Assembly: GCF_001649575.2 (NCBI RefSeq)
Contig: NC_051433.1
Location: forward strand, 9,860,168 to 9,924,167
Reading direction: 5' to 3'
DNA length: 64,000 nt
Source of the DNA: Kryptolebias marmoratus
Taxonomy: Eukaryota; Chordata; Actinopteri; Cyprinodontiformes; Rivulidae
Part shown: positions 47,901 through 56,215 of the stretch, in pieces
How positions within the stretch are numbered: position 1 is the first letter of the stretch
Layout: every line of letters starts with the position of its first letter
The notes under the pieces: model-generated
Told to the model about the DNA's origin: nothing
Seen by the model: only the letters and a program-made list of their open reading frames with translations
The model's database searches: none
Made by a program: the position numbers and the translations under genes

Positions 47901-49569
47901 TGTGTCCCAAATAACGTACAGAAGACTGAAAGAACTTACATTTCTCTGGAGAGAGCTTTAGTCCAAACTGCTTCAACCGGGAGAGCACACGCAGCAGCCG
48001 TTCCTCATGTTCTTCCAGAGTGGCAGAAAAGATGATGATGTCATCGAGGAAGACAAGGACTTCTTTAAGATGCAGATCTCCCATGCATCTCTCCATTAGC
48101 CGCTGAAACGTGCTAGGTGCATTTGTAATTCCTTGCGGCATCCTGTTCCACTCCCAAAATCCAAGGGGAGTTACAAAAGCTGTTTTAGCCTTATCTTCTT
48201 CTGCCATCTCTATTTGATAATAGCCAGATTTTAAATCCAACACAGTAAACCATTTGGACCCTGTCAAAGCACAAAAAGATTCTTCCAAATTAGGAAGGGC
48301 ATATGCATCTTTGATAGTTTGAAGATTCAGTTTCCTGTAATCTATGCATAGCCGGACGGAACCATTACGTTTCCGAACAACAACTATTGGAGAGGAAAAT
48401 GGTGATTTAGACTCTCTTATGATGCCCGCTTCGAGCAGGTCCTTAAGATGTTCACGGACTGCCTCCAGATCTTGGGGATGGATTGGCCTTGCTCTGTGTT
48501 TAAAAGGCGTTTCATCACTAAGTTTAATGGCATGTTTAACTGCATCTGTACAGCCAAAATCCATATCATGATGAGAGAATACTTCAGGCATGCTGTTCAT
48601 TTTGTTGATAATATGTTCCTTCCACTCAGGTGGAATGGGAGAGTCTCCAAAGTTAAACTCCAAAGTGGTTTGTTGTGAGGTTTGAGATGTGATTTGTTGT
48701 GACAAAACAATAGGTGCTGACCCAATGTCTGCAATAATGGTTAATGGTGATATGAACACCTCTTGCTCTGATTCATTCTTCATGATCACTGGGACTTTAT
48801 ATAGTGGATGCTGTGGCAGTGTAATTAGACAACTCTGAACACATAAACCCCCTGGTAAAGGTGAGCTAGGGTGTTCAACAATGGCCCACTTATCTGCAGA
48901 TGGAGAGGTGTTTTTAACAGAACCCTCCAAGACAATGGTTTGGCCAGGTGAAATAAGGACTGGAGTGGTGCTTAACAGCCTGACAGTCCCTGCATTTCCT
49001 GATTGATTTTGCTGGTGCCTTAACTGTAGCAGTTTCAGGACCGCTCGATATCCTTGGGCCATGGGTTGAAATTGTACATGGTTACTGCTAAGATGTTGTT
49101 CATACAGTGGCTCCAGTGTGTTCATGCCAATAAGTACATTAGATGGCCTGTCAGGACTAGCATCTGGGACCACAAGAGCGAGAGTTGGTACCTCTGTGTT
49201 TACTCCTATGAAGTCTTCAGGGAATGTGATGACCAGCTCCACGTACCCCAGATACGGAACAGACTGTCCAGCAGCACCTTCAACCTGTAACAAATTATCC
49301 AGAGGCAGTACAGGTTGGTTGCTTAGCTTATCATTATAGAAAGAAACTGGGATCGTTGTCACCTGTGAACCAGTGTCTAAAAGGCAGTTACACACATGAC
49401 CAGAAATGTCAACAACAGCAGCACACTTTGATCCAATCAAACCTTTGGGTACCTGAGTGGGTAGTTTATTAGCTTGGGCTTGCAGTTTTGTACATTTAAC
49501 AGTCTTTTCTTTAATAAGGGGACTGGTTTGGCTGGGACTGGTTCCGGTTTGTCCCGCAACAGGAACCAT
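44941..49569 (-). CDS. pol: Pol polyprotein: protease, reverse transcriptase, RNase H, integrase
   Basis: 1,542 residues from the first ATG; the frame is open about 85 nt further upstream and lies -1 relative to gag. Domains in order: aspartic protease with D-T-G at residue 65 (LLDTGSQVT); reverse transcriptase about 340-560 with LCIDYRKLN, GYYQI and the catalytic FLDD near 507; RNase H with HTDAS near 676; integrase zinc finger HHCC about 970-1008 (HHDMGH...CGRC); integrase catalytic D near 1034 (CMDFLT), D near 1093 (HSDQGTDF) and E near 1129 (PVERFNRT), a D,D(35)E spacing; then a GPY/F-like module (DRWEPGVYKVV). The last 220 or so residues are acidic, low-complexity, and end with an RRSDRQRQPPSRLTYP stretch often seen at the C-terminus of fish Ty3/gypsy Pol. 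All catalytic motifs look intact. Likely made as a Gag-Pol fusion by -1 frameshifting; the ATG at 49569 may be incidental. Confidence 0.96.
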   Translation of the reverse strand: MVPVAGQTGTSPSQTSPLIKEKTVKCTKLQAQANKLPTQVPKGLIGSKCAAVVDISGHVCNCLLDTGSQVTTIPVSFYNDKLSNQPVLPLDNLLQVEGAAGQSVPYLGYVELVITFPEDFIGVNTEVPTLALVVPDASPDRPSNVLIGMNTLEPLYEQHLSSNHVQFQPMAQGYRAVLKLLQLRHQQNQSGNAGTVRLLSTTPVLISPGQTIVLEGSVKNTSPSADKWAIVEHPSSPLPGGLCVQSCLITLPQHPLYKVPVIMKNESEQEVFISPLTIIADIGSAPIVLSQQITSQTSQQTTLEFNFGDSPIPPEWKEHIINKMNSMPEVFSHHDMDFGCTDAVKHAIKLSDETPFKHRARPIHPQDLEAVREHLKDLLEAGIIRESKSPFSSPIVVVRKRNGSVRLCIDYRKLNLQTIKDAYALPNLEESFCALTGSKWFTVLDLKSGYYQIEMAEEDKAKTAFVTPLGFWEWNRMPQGITNAPSTFQRLMERCMGDLHLKEVLVFLDDIIIFSATLEEHEERLLRVLSRLKQFGLKLSPEKCKFFQSSVRYLGHIVSEKGVETDPEKIDSLKSWPVPRNLKELRSFLGFAGYYRRFIKDYAAIVKPLNELTRGYPPARSPAKLKKPEGKYSDPKQSFGDKWTSCQQIAFETVISKLTTAPVLGFANPQLPYILHTDASTNGLGAVLYQEQEGKLRVIAYASRGLSVSESKYPAHKLEFLALKWSVTEKFHDYLYGTNFTVVTDSNPLTYVLSSAKLDATGHRWLAALSTYSFKLQYRAGKQNFDADALSRRSHEDTSSDQHCRERELIQHLTSQLGNCKETHDISPEIVDAICQSCIIRTQNQTELSRSVALVESLSVSVNSIPDGFSNEELHGLPLIPSLSQVDLQEEQQADPAIREVIHQLETGEKVLPSVREELPDLPLLLREWNRLELVDGILYRRRHDGDNLIYQLFLPPKLRPAVLKSLHHDMGHMGIERTIDLVRQRFFWPKMTSEVETFVKTCGRCIRRKAQMERAAPLINIQTSRPLELLCMDFLTIEPDSSNTKDILVLTDHFTKFAVAIPTPNQKAKTVAKYLWNEFMVYYGIPERIHSDQGTDFESKLIKELCEVVGMKKSRTTPYHPRGNPVERFNRTLLNMLGTLEMKQKSKWREYVKPLVHAYNCTRNEVTGFTPYELMFGRCPRLPVDLAFGLPVREQSSISHSEYVKNLQSSLKESYKLASENALKSAAKNKTRFDQKITPCSLEIGDRVLVRNIRLRGKHKLADRWEPGVYKVVDRAENVPVYTVQPEHKEGPTRTLHRDLLLPCGFLPVCSTEDPSISMPASQRKTRSQDGCHRDVPDEMEEDEDAEPYVPEVSIPFPTRFSVKVRKFKSSPESITLQPIVPLAQSDAEAPEHPVPLIQSTDLETASPSENKESCLTTDSSLSHHEDKLPVEQIETEELSEPHVAEPVKVHMEGEVPDEHLPEVQEPDAEDHLVVQSESSTGPANVSSPYNSVEAEILPRRSDRQRQPPSRLTYPVLGKPLISVVQTLLHSLANVYTEALS

Positions 49570-49581
49570 GCCTAGTTTAAC
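49519..49581 (-). promoter_or_regulatory. Candidate -1 ribosomal frameshift signal at the gag/pol junction
   Basis: On the sense strand the last gag codons read G-TTA-AAC-TAG: the heptamer GTTAAAC (49581-49575) directly abuts the gag stop (49574-49572). Slipping back one base gives GTT-AAA-CTA-GGC-ATG, in frame with pol. After a 6-nt spacer comes a perfect 7-bp stem, TGGTTCC (49568-49562) with GGAACCA (49545-49539), enclosing a 16-nt loop. Loop bases GGGAC (49555-49551) can pair with GTCCC at 49538-49534 or 49523-49519, allowing an H-type pseudoknot. GUUAAAC is a known slippery sequence in arteriviruses. Function here is inferred. Stop-restart on the ATG two bases after the stop is the alternative. 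Confidence 0.6.
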
Positions 49582-51191
49582 TTCTTCTGAAAGACGTTCT
49601 GCTGTCGCTGAGCAAACTGTTTCCTTTTTCTGGCAACAAGAGCAGGGTTTGGTTCATTATTACATTGTGGCTTAATATGACCATTTTCACCACACCTGAA
49701 ACAATAACCAGGTTTAACATGGACTGGTGGGGGCTGTTTGGATGTCACTGTATTGACCCCTTTTACACTCTGCTTACTGTACGTTACCTTAGGTTGTGAT
49801 GTAGTCCTGGGCTGGGTGGTGGTGGATGTTAGCTTAGCCAGCTGCCGCTGTACATCTGCCAGTTGTTCTGCTAACTGCTGAGTCAATTTGGTTAAAGCAG
49901 CAACTGCTCCACCATCACCTGTGTCAACAGAAGCCAATTGTGCATGATTGACTACTTTCTGTTTGTTGGACCCCAAATATTGTCTCATCCGGGAAGTTTT
50001 AGCTGCCTCCCTGTCCTCTTCAGTACGTAGAAGTAGTAGCAGTTCAGAGAAACTAGGTGGGACCAATTTCTTTTGTTTTAATTGGAGTTCAGCAATCAAA
50101 GTATTGTCCCAACAACCCCTACAGAACTGGCTTATAAGATGCCGGTTTACATCCTTGGCTAACACACCACCTCGTTTCAGGGCTAAGTTTAATGCTACCT
50201 GCAGCCGCTGGAGGTATGAAGATGGCTTCTCCCCTGCATCTTGGAAAGTGTCCATGAATTTTGCAAAGAGTTCTTCTCCATCCTGCACTGTGCCATATGC
50301 CGAGTCCAATATGTTCAGATATACAGTAGGTGGAGTATCTGAACTTAGATGCTTCAGCATATCAGCGGCTGGGGGAAGTAAACTCTCCACGATCCTCCTT
50401 GATCGCTGCAGCTCAGAAACTGAGGGGTCTTTTAGTAGCAGATCCACTCCTGAATGCCAGGTCTCATAGTCTGCTTCATGTGCTGGTCTAGGCAGCCGTC
50501 CAGAAAACACTCGGAGCCTTTGTAGATGATAAGCACTTTCCTCAGTTTTCATAATATGTTCCACCACGTAGCGCTGGACTTCGGGTGGTTGGATGTCATC
50601 ATCATGAAGAGAAGGTCTCTGTCGTGAGGTAGGTTGCTGCTCAAGTCTCTGTCTGGAAACTGTAGGATCAGGGGCGGTTGACAACGTTGGCTCTTCCTTC
50701 ATGGTTGGATCTGCAGATGCTGCCATAACCTCAGACTTCTCATCAGGATCCTCCATCTTAGCAGCTGAGTGAAGTTCAGCAACTGATTGTCCAATCTGAG
50801 TCATCGTGGATTTTAACACCTCTGCAAAATCCATGCCAGAGAGCTTTGCAAGTTTCTGTAACTCAAATAAATAAGAATGAGTTTTACTCTGTGAAACATG
50901 TTCTGCATATACAACAGCTAATTCAGAGATGAAAAATGTGTCTGACTTTTCAGATGATTTGAATGAATATGGTAAAATGGAACGCAATTCAGCTACTGCT
51001 GTACCACTGCTAAATTCAACCACAAGCTGGCCCTCAAACTCAGAATCAGCTTCAGAAATGATTTCAGTCTTTGTTATCTTCCCATATTGTTTCAAAAAGT
51101 CAAATACTTCCTCTTTACTATCTTCATCTGAAATGCCTTCAACCAAAACAGAGTTGGGAATTTTTACGTCGAGTTTTTGAAATTCATCCAT
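49572..51191 (-). CDS. gag: Gag polyprotein, PNMA-like, with CCHC zinc knuckle
   Basis: 539 residues, the structural protein that would assemble the retrotransposon particle. Residues about 11-75 (VLVEGISDEDSKEEVFDFLKQYGK onward, with VVEFSSGTAVAEL) look like the RRM-like N-terminal domain of the PNMA family. Residues about 225-400 (FSGRLPRPAHEADYETW, RRIVESLLPPAADML) match the PNMA/Ty3 capsid pattern. A single CCHC knuckle, CFRCGENGHIKPQC, lies near residue 499. Between them are acidic and Q/T/S-rich linkers. PNMA genes are known to be domesticated Ty3/gypsy gags, so this is the mobile counterpart. Start chosen at the first ATG after the leader (CAATATGGATG). The frame is intact. The stop overlaps the candidate frameshift signal. 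Confidence 0.93.
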   Translation of the reverse strand: MDEFQKLDVKIPNSVLVEGISDEDSKEEVFDFLKQYGKITKTEIISEADSEFEGQLVVEFSSGTAVAELRSILPYSFKSSEKSDTFFISELAVVYAEHVSQSKTHSYLFELQKLAKLSGMDFAEVLKSTMTQIGQSVAELHSAAKMEDPDEKSEVMAASADPTMKEEPTLSTAPDPTVSRQRLEQQPTSRQRPSLHDDDIQPPEVQRYVVEHIMKTEESAYHLQRLRVFSGRLPRPAHEADYETWHSGVDLLLKDPSVSELQRSRRIVESLLPPAADMLKHLSSDTPPTVYLNILDSAYGTVQDGEELFAKFMDTFQDAGEKPSSYLQRLQVALNLALKRGGVLAKDVNRHLISQFCRGCWDNTLIAELQLKQKKLVPPSFSELLLLLRTEEDREAAKTSRMRQYLGSNKQKVVNHAQLASVDTGDGGAVAALTKLTQQLAEQLADVQRQLAKLTSTTTQPRTTSQPKVTYSKQSVKGVNTVTSKQPPPVHVKPGYCFRCGENGHIKPQCNNEPNPALVARKRKQFAQRQQNVFQKKLN

Positions 51192-51244
51192 ATTGTTGAT
51201 GACAGGAAAAAAAATAAATTTGTGTTTTACAAAATGCCAACAAC

Positions 51245-51263
51245 CTCCTGGCTAGCTCGCCAA
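51245..51263 (-). other. Candidate primer-binding site
   Basis: Five bases after the 5' LTR end the sense strand reads TGGCGAGCTAGCCAGGAGG, beginning with the TGG expected opposite a tRNA CCA end. I could not match it to a particular tRNA. A 13-nt near-repeat (TGGCGAGCTAACC on the same strand) occurs inside each LTR, near 51621-51633 and 44181-44193, which is unusual for a primer site. Confidence 0.4.
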
Positions 51264-51267
51264 GCAA

Positions 51268-52307
51268 TGTAACCCGAGTTACATTCTAGGATTATTAGGA
51301 TTTGAAATAATCCAAATTAAAGTCAATCCAAATTATTTCTTAAAAAACTAACTAGGTTCGTCTGCTGGAGGTGGCGGCAAATTGTAAAACACAGAGACAA
51401 GTAGATGGTGCAAAATCAGTGAAGTGTATTTATATTTACAATATATACAAATTGTTTCACAACTTTGAAGTCCAGTTCCTTAAACCAAGGAAGTCTCTTT
51501 CGGTGATGAAAGGGAAAAAACAAAAATTGTCATTTAGTTCCAGCTGTGAAGTGGTTGGTTGAATTTCCAACCAGTTTGGAGACGGTTCCTCAGATTTTGG
51601 GTGGATTTCTGGATCCGCTATGGTTAGCTCGCCAGTCCGGTCAGTGTACATAAACCAGACAATTCTTAATGTGTCCTAGATCCTCCAGTTTACTCCGAGC
51701 GGGGGTGGGATCTGGAACACACCTGGCCTGCGCAAACAGGCCCGACAATCAATGTACATGTACATGCATTTCTTAATAATCGAATCTGTGCTTACATAAT
51801 TGTATGCAATTCCAATCCAACGTGTTTTTATGTAGGTGCGTAATCACAGGCTGGGAGGCTAGCGCTAGCATTCTAGCTCTCGAGCAACACTTACCAGTTC
51901 CTCTTTTGACAAACAAAGATCGTTTCAGCGTTCAGATGAGCGACCATATGTCTGTAATTTAACAGAGGTATACGATTGATGTATAATCAACATTCAAAAG
52001 CAAAACCGCTTTGGGAACAACACCCAAGCCTACCTGCACGTCAAAGTCCCACAGCGTCTGCTACCCAAGGTGCGATTTAGCAGCAATATAAGCAGTGGCT
52101 GTCAATTTAGGACTGACGTGCAGCTGTCACATGACGTTAAACCCTCGCGAGAACAACCCTGCTCTCGCCCGGTTAGTGTCGAAAACATAAAACAAAGGAG
52201 GATTTTTAAATTAGATCTTTAAATAAAACAAAATAAAATTAGATTTAACAAAATAGAAAATAAAATAACTAAACTACATCTAATATAGAAAAATTATCCT
52301 GGTTACA
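51268..52307 (-). repeat. 5' LTR of the Ty3/gypsy element
   Basis: 1,040 bp, with the same termini as the left copy. In the part where the two LTRs agree it carries TGACGT (plus strand, 52132-52137), a cyclic-AMP-response half-site, and CTCGCGAGA (52144-52152), nine of ten bases of the TCTCGCGAGA promoter box bound by BANP. The same pair lies at 44688-44693 and 44700-44708 in the other LTR. Being at the 5' (U3) end of the transcribing LTR, they could be promoter elements of the retrotransposon. That role is inferred. Confidence 0.93.
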
Positions 52308-52311
52308 CAAT
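52308..52311. repeat. Target-site duplication (right), CAAT
   Basis: Matches the CAAT at 43835-43838 on the other side of the element. Confidence 0.8.
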
Positions 52312-54330
52312 CATCTAAGCACTTAAGCATGTAAAAAAAACAATTTTTGACATGAGCTTTAAAGTTCATTTTGGACCCTTTTGATCTGAAATGTTAATTT
52401 ATATGCACCCTACTGCTTTCAACCTCATCTCGCAGTTTTGAGGGTTTTTTTTCAGCTGGTGGTGCTGGATCAAACTGACAGCCGTGCATGCTCACACCTG
52501 CGGCCAACTTCACATCCTAACATGCATGTCTTTGCACAGAGGGAGGAAAGTGGAGTACCTGCAGGCACTTAAAGAACAAGCAAACGGCACACAGAAAGCC
52601 ATGACTTCCTTGATAACCACTGTGCTTTGATGTCCACCACATGACATGTAAAAATCCTGTCTTATGTTGAAAGCTTTAAACAAATGTGTTAGGAACAAGA
52701 CAAAACTCAGTTTAATGAGTTTAAATTCAATTAAATACCTGTAGCTCAGTCAGTTTAACAGGTACTGAGCTACAATTTAATGTGGCGGTAGCTGAGAATC
52801 ATTCACAACACATACTCTGACCGTGACATCTCACAGTATTGCATGAGATTGTGTGTAAGGATATTTTCACGGAACAAGAATCAAGACAAAACAACAACAA
52901 CTCCACGATTTCTTAACGTAAGATGATCTTGGTCTAAAACTCTGGCATGAAAGGTTGCAGGCAATATGCATTTCTTCAAGAAGGAATGCATGTTGATTTT
53001 AATTTTCTAATAATTTCATGTTGTGGGTTATTTCATGTAGATAAAATGTAAAGCAGTTAACGTTGGATTTTACCTTGTACGGCAAACTTATCTTTCGCTT
53101 TTCAGTTTTGCATCTTCCTGTCATAAACATTAAAATTGCCACTCTGTAAATGTGAGTTGGAACAAAAGAAGTTGCCATTCATTACTGCCAAGACTGTCTG
53201 ATACCACGAACTTTCACCGTTTCCCATCAGGTCTCACAAACACATTAGACCTCCTTCAGTCTGAGTTGCCATTTAACAGCCCAGAAGAGTCCGAGATGAA
53301 TCCCAGAATAATTTACAGAATCGGCGCATTAGCAGGGTCATTAGTAGCCTTATCACCCCTCTGCTGCGCAATGAGCTGAATGTTATTAACTATGCTTGAT
53401 ATTTCTGTCAGGGCTATTCTGGTGTGCCACTCAGTGCCTCCGGGAGTTCATATTGTTCCAACAGAAAGAAAAAAAAAAGGCCACATTGCTGGCAAATGTC
53501 ATATGAGTTGAGACAGGACTTCCTCCAGTGTGCCTTTGATTCAACACCAACTGTTTTGTTGTCTGCTCAGAGCCATGTGGACTGTGATGTACCACTTTTT
53601 GGTTCTATCTATCTATCTAAGTTGTGAGAGAATTTAAGTTGCAAAGTGAAAAATTTGTTTGTTTTTTTCAGTTGCCAGATAGCAATAGGTATTGCAACAT
53701 ATGTTTCAATGTTAATAGGAATATTATATTAATACATGCACAATTATTTTGAGAATGCCTCGTCTGATTAATATTTCAACCTGAATTTTCCAAATTTAAA
53801 GCAAATGAACTTTACTGATTGTCAGTACTGAGTATTTACAGGTGGTTATTTGTCACCAGAGAGGACGTGATTACCATTTCATATTAAAGGGGACAGTCAC
53901 CTGTGTAGCAGGTTTCTGTGAAGTAGTGATGAGCAGTCTGAATCTTACCCTTTAAAGGTATTCATTACAATGTCATGAAGACTGGTCCAAAAATATTCAT
54001 AAAGTAAGAAACAAAATCAGCACAACTTTTTTTCCTCATATTAGTGGTTAATGTGTCCTTAAATTAAGAATTGTAGTTAAAATTTGCAAACAGCTACCAA
54101 CTGCCACGTGTTTGTTTACCTACGGAAAGGAAGGAACTGAAAACAGATCATCAGTAGTGACATCTATGAAAGAGTTATTTGGAATCGAGAAGTCCAACAA
54201 TTTTGATGTATTGGTATGTATCGATGCCCAGATTTGTTGAGTAAGTATGCAGATAAAAGAGCTATGTTTACATTGAGTGCATACCTGCATTTCAGAATTG
54301 CATATCAATATATCTGGAAAAGTACAGGAG

Positions 54331-54400
54331 TAGTGAAGTGAAGTGAAATTTATTTATTTAGCACTTTTCAGCAACAAGGCAATTCAAAGTGCTTTACAAC
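54331..54400 (-). repeat. LINE/SINE 3' tail fragment, copy 3 (inverted)
   Basis: On the minus strand it reads AAAGCACTTTGAATTGCCTT, then GTTGCTGAAAAGTGCTAAAT, AAATAAATTTCAC and two more TTCAC units. It is the same tail type as at 25.7 and 31.8 kb, and closest to the 25.7-kb copy. Confidence 0.65.
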
Positions 54401-55984
54401 ACAGAAGCAACAATCAGGTACATAATCAAATACAACAGGTACAGTAAACTCTTTCAAACTGCACCATATGATATAGTTAAGGATAACATTTTTTATGTTT
54501 GATTTCATAGTTCACAGTGAGTACCTTTTTATGAAGTGAAGGATGGAACTTGTCATTACCTCAAATAAAATTAATCAAAAATATGAGCTTTAAATGATCC
54601 CAACATGTCTAAAACTGTAAAATATCTCTCAGAAAGATGCAACCCTCCTGAACGAACTAAAGACGAGATCCCAAAGCAAGCCAATTATGGAACATTGGCT
54701 GCAGAAAAGGTGTAATTCTACCTTCATATCAAATATGAAGCTGCATGGATTCTATTAACTTTAATTACCAGATTCAAAGGCTGCAACCTTTCAGGGGTGT
54801 GCAGAAGTATAAGGCACTGGGGCTTTGAGGAGGAAGGTGTTTAAAGAAATGTTTAAAGAAATGAAATGAAGTTTAAAAACTAGGCCAAGAAAATCCTAAA
54901 CATGACAAAAAAGACAAGTTTTATGGATTGTCCATAGGAGTGACTTTTATTTGGTGCACATATGCAAGCCTGTGTTGCATCAAAAAAGGATTTATGATAT
55001 CTGGGATCCTGGCCTGAACCCCAGCTTATTTAAATCTCAAAGAGAACACTTTGGTCTGCCTTAAACATTAGATTAACAGTGAAAGACAATACACTTCCTT
55101 CAACATTCTGGGAGTGTTTGTTTAATAGTACACCATCAATAAAATGTCAGTTGTAATAAAACGTCAGGCCATATAAACAGTGTAACGTCTTTTACAACCT
55201 TCTGCACCAATAAACTGTCACTTTTTCTTTACTCCTTCATGTGTGTCTGTGTTTAAACACTCTACACTTCAGCTTACAAACTTTACAACTGAAATGTGAC
55301 TCCAGACTGGTCTTTCCTTTATTTTGTCTTAAACCCACACAAACGTTCATTTGTGTGGGTGGGTATCCTGATGACCCAAGATGGTCACAGGGAAGTTAAA
55401 AAGATAGAAACAAATATGGACAAAACCGTTTATATCAGGGAAGATATTACACACAGAAGGATAAAGTCTGTATCTGACAAAAATATATATGTATTTTCTT
55501 GTTAGATCAATGTGAAGTTTTAAACAAAACACTTTCACACAATAAAGCATTGTGTAAAAATTCATTAAGTGAAGACCTGCTGTGTGTAAGCCATCTGGAT
55601 ATTTTTTTGCTTATAGTGCCGACAAATTTATCTGTTTGTTATTTTCTTGCAGATTATTGACATATGAGCATTTTTTACACTTTCAAACAACTTAATAACT
55701 CATAACTTATGATCAATGTGTTTTCCTGGGGTTTTTGAAATCTTGTAAATAGTAAGCATGAAGTGTAAACATGTCTGCCTCTTAAATGCTACCAGTATCT
55801 CCTCCTCAAGTGTTATTTAGACATATTGCTTAAAAGAAAAAATAGAGGTCTGTAGTTTTTAATCAAAGCAACCAAAGTTTCAAACAAATCCAGTTCTGTC
55901 ACTAATCACTATTTTGCCATTTACACTGAGTGAACAGGAGCCTAAGATTATGTAAAAGTTGGTATCTTCCATTTTTAGTTCATT

Positions 55985-56215
55985 ATTGCCCACTGCTATA
56001 AAAGGTGAGCAATACTGTAATTGTTTGTGTGTTTGTTTATCTTTCTGTTAGCAATGTGGCATATATCATAAACCAGTTGACAGATTTTAATGAAACTCTC
56101 AGAAAATGGCTACCACTTCTAATCAAATTTAGCAAAATCAGAAATAGATATAGATCAGTCAATTTTACAGATATTGACATAAAATTTGTTGCGGCAGTAG
56201 TGGACTGATCAGGTC
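55985..56215 (-). repeat. Dispersed repeat family 1, copy E (inverted)
   Basis: Plus-strand reading 'tttctgttagcaatgtggca', 'taaaccagttgacagatttt' and 'aatgaaactctcagaaaatg' is the reverse complement of the 'catttctgagagctttgttaaaatccatct...gctaacagac' core of copies A and B, with a further block 'cagatattgacataaaattt' matching the start of copy B inverted. Confidence 0.6.

Larger units (their letters stand above)
43839..52307 (-). mobile_element. Full-length Ty3/gypsy LTR retrotransposon
   Basis: An 8,469-bp element read on the minus strand: 5' LTR (51268-52307), candidate primer-binding site, short 76-nt leader, gag (51191-49572), pol (49569-44941), polypurine tract (44876-44864), 3' LTR (43839-44863). 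Domain order protease, reverse transcriptase, RNase H, integrase is the Ty3/gypsy order. A GPY/F-like segment follows the integrase core and there is no chromodomain. Both long frames are uninterrupted, the target duplication is intact and one half of the LTRs is identical, so the insertion looks recent. No envelope-like reading frame is present. Family name is not assigned; the gag is PNMA-like. Confidence 0.95.

Noticed and set aside
45428..50469. Plus-strand frames of 60-173 codons within the retrotransposon
   Set aside because: Antisense shadows of gag and pol; no codon or motif evidence for antisense genes.
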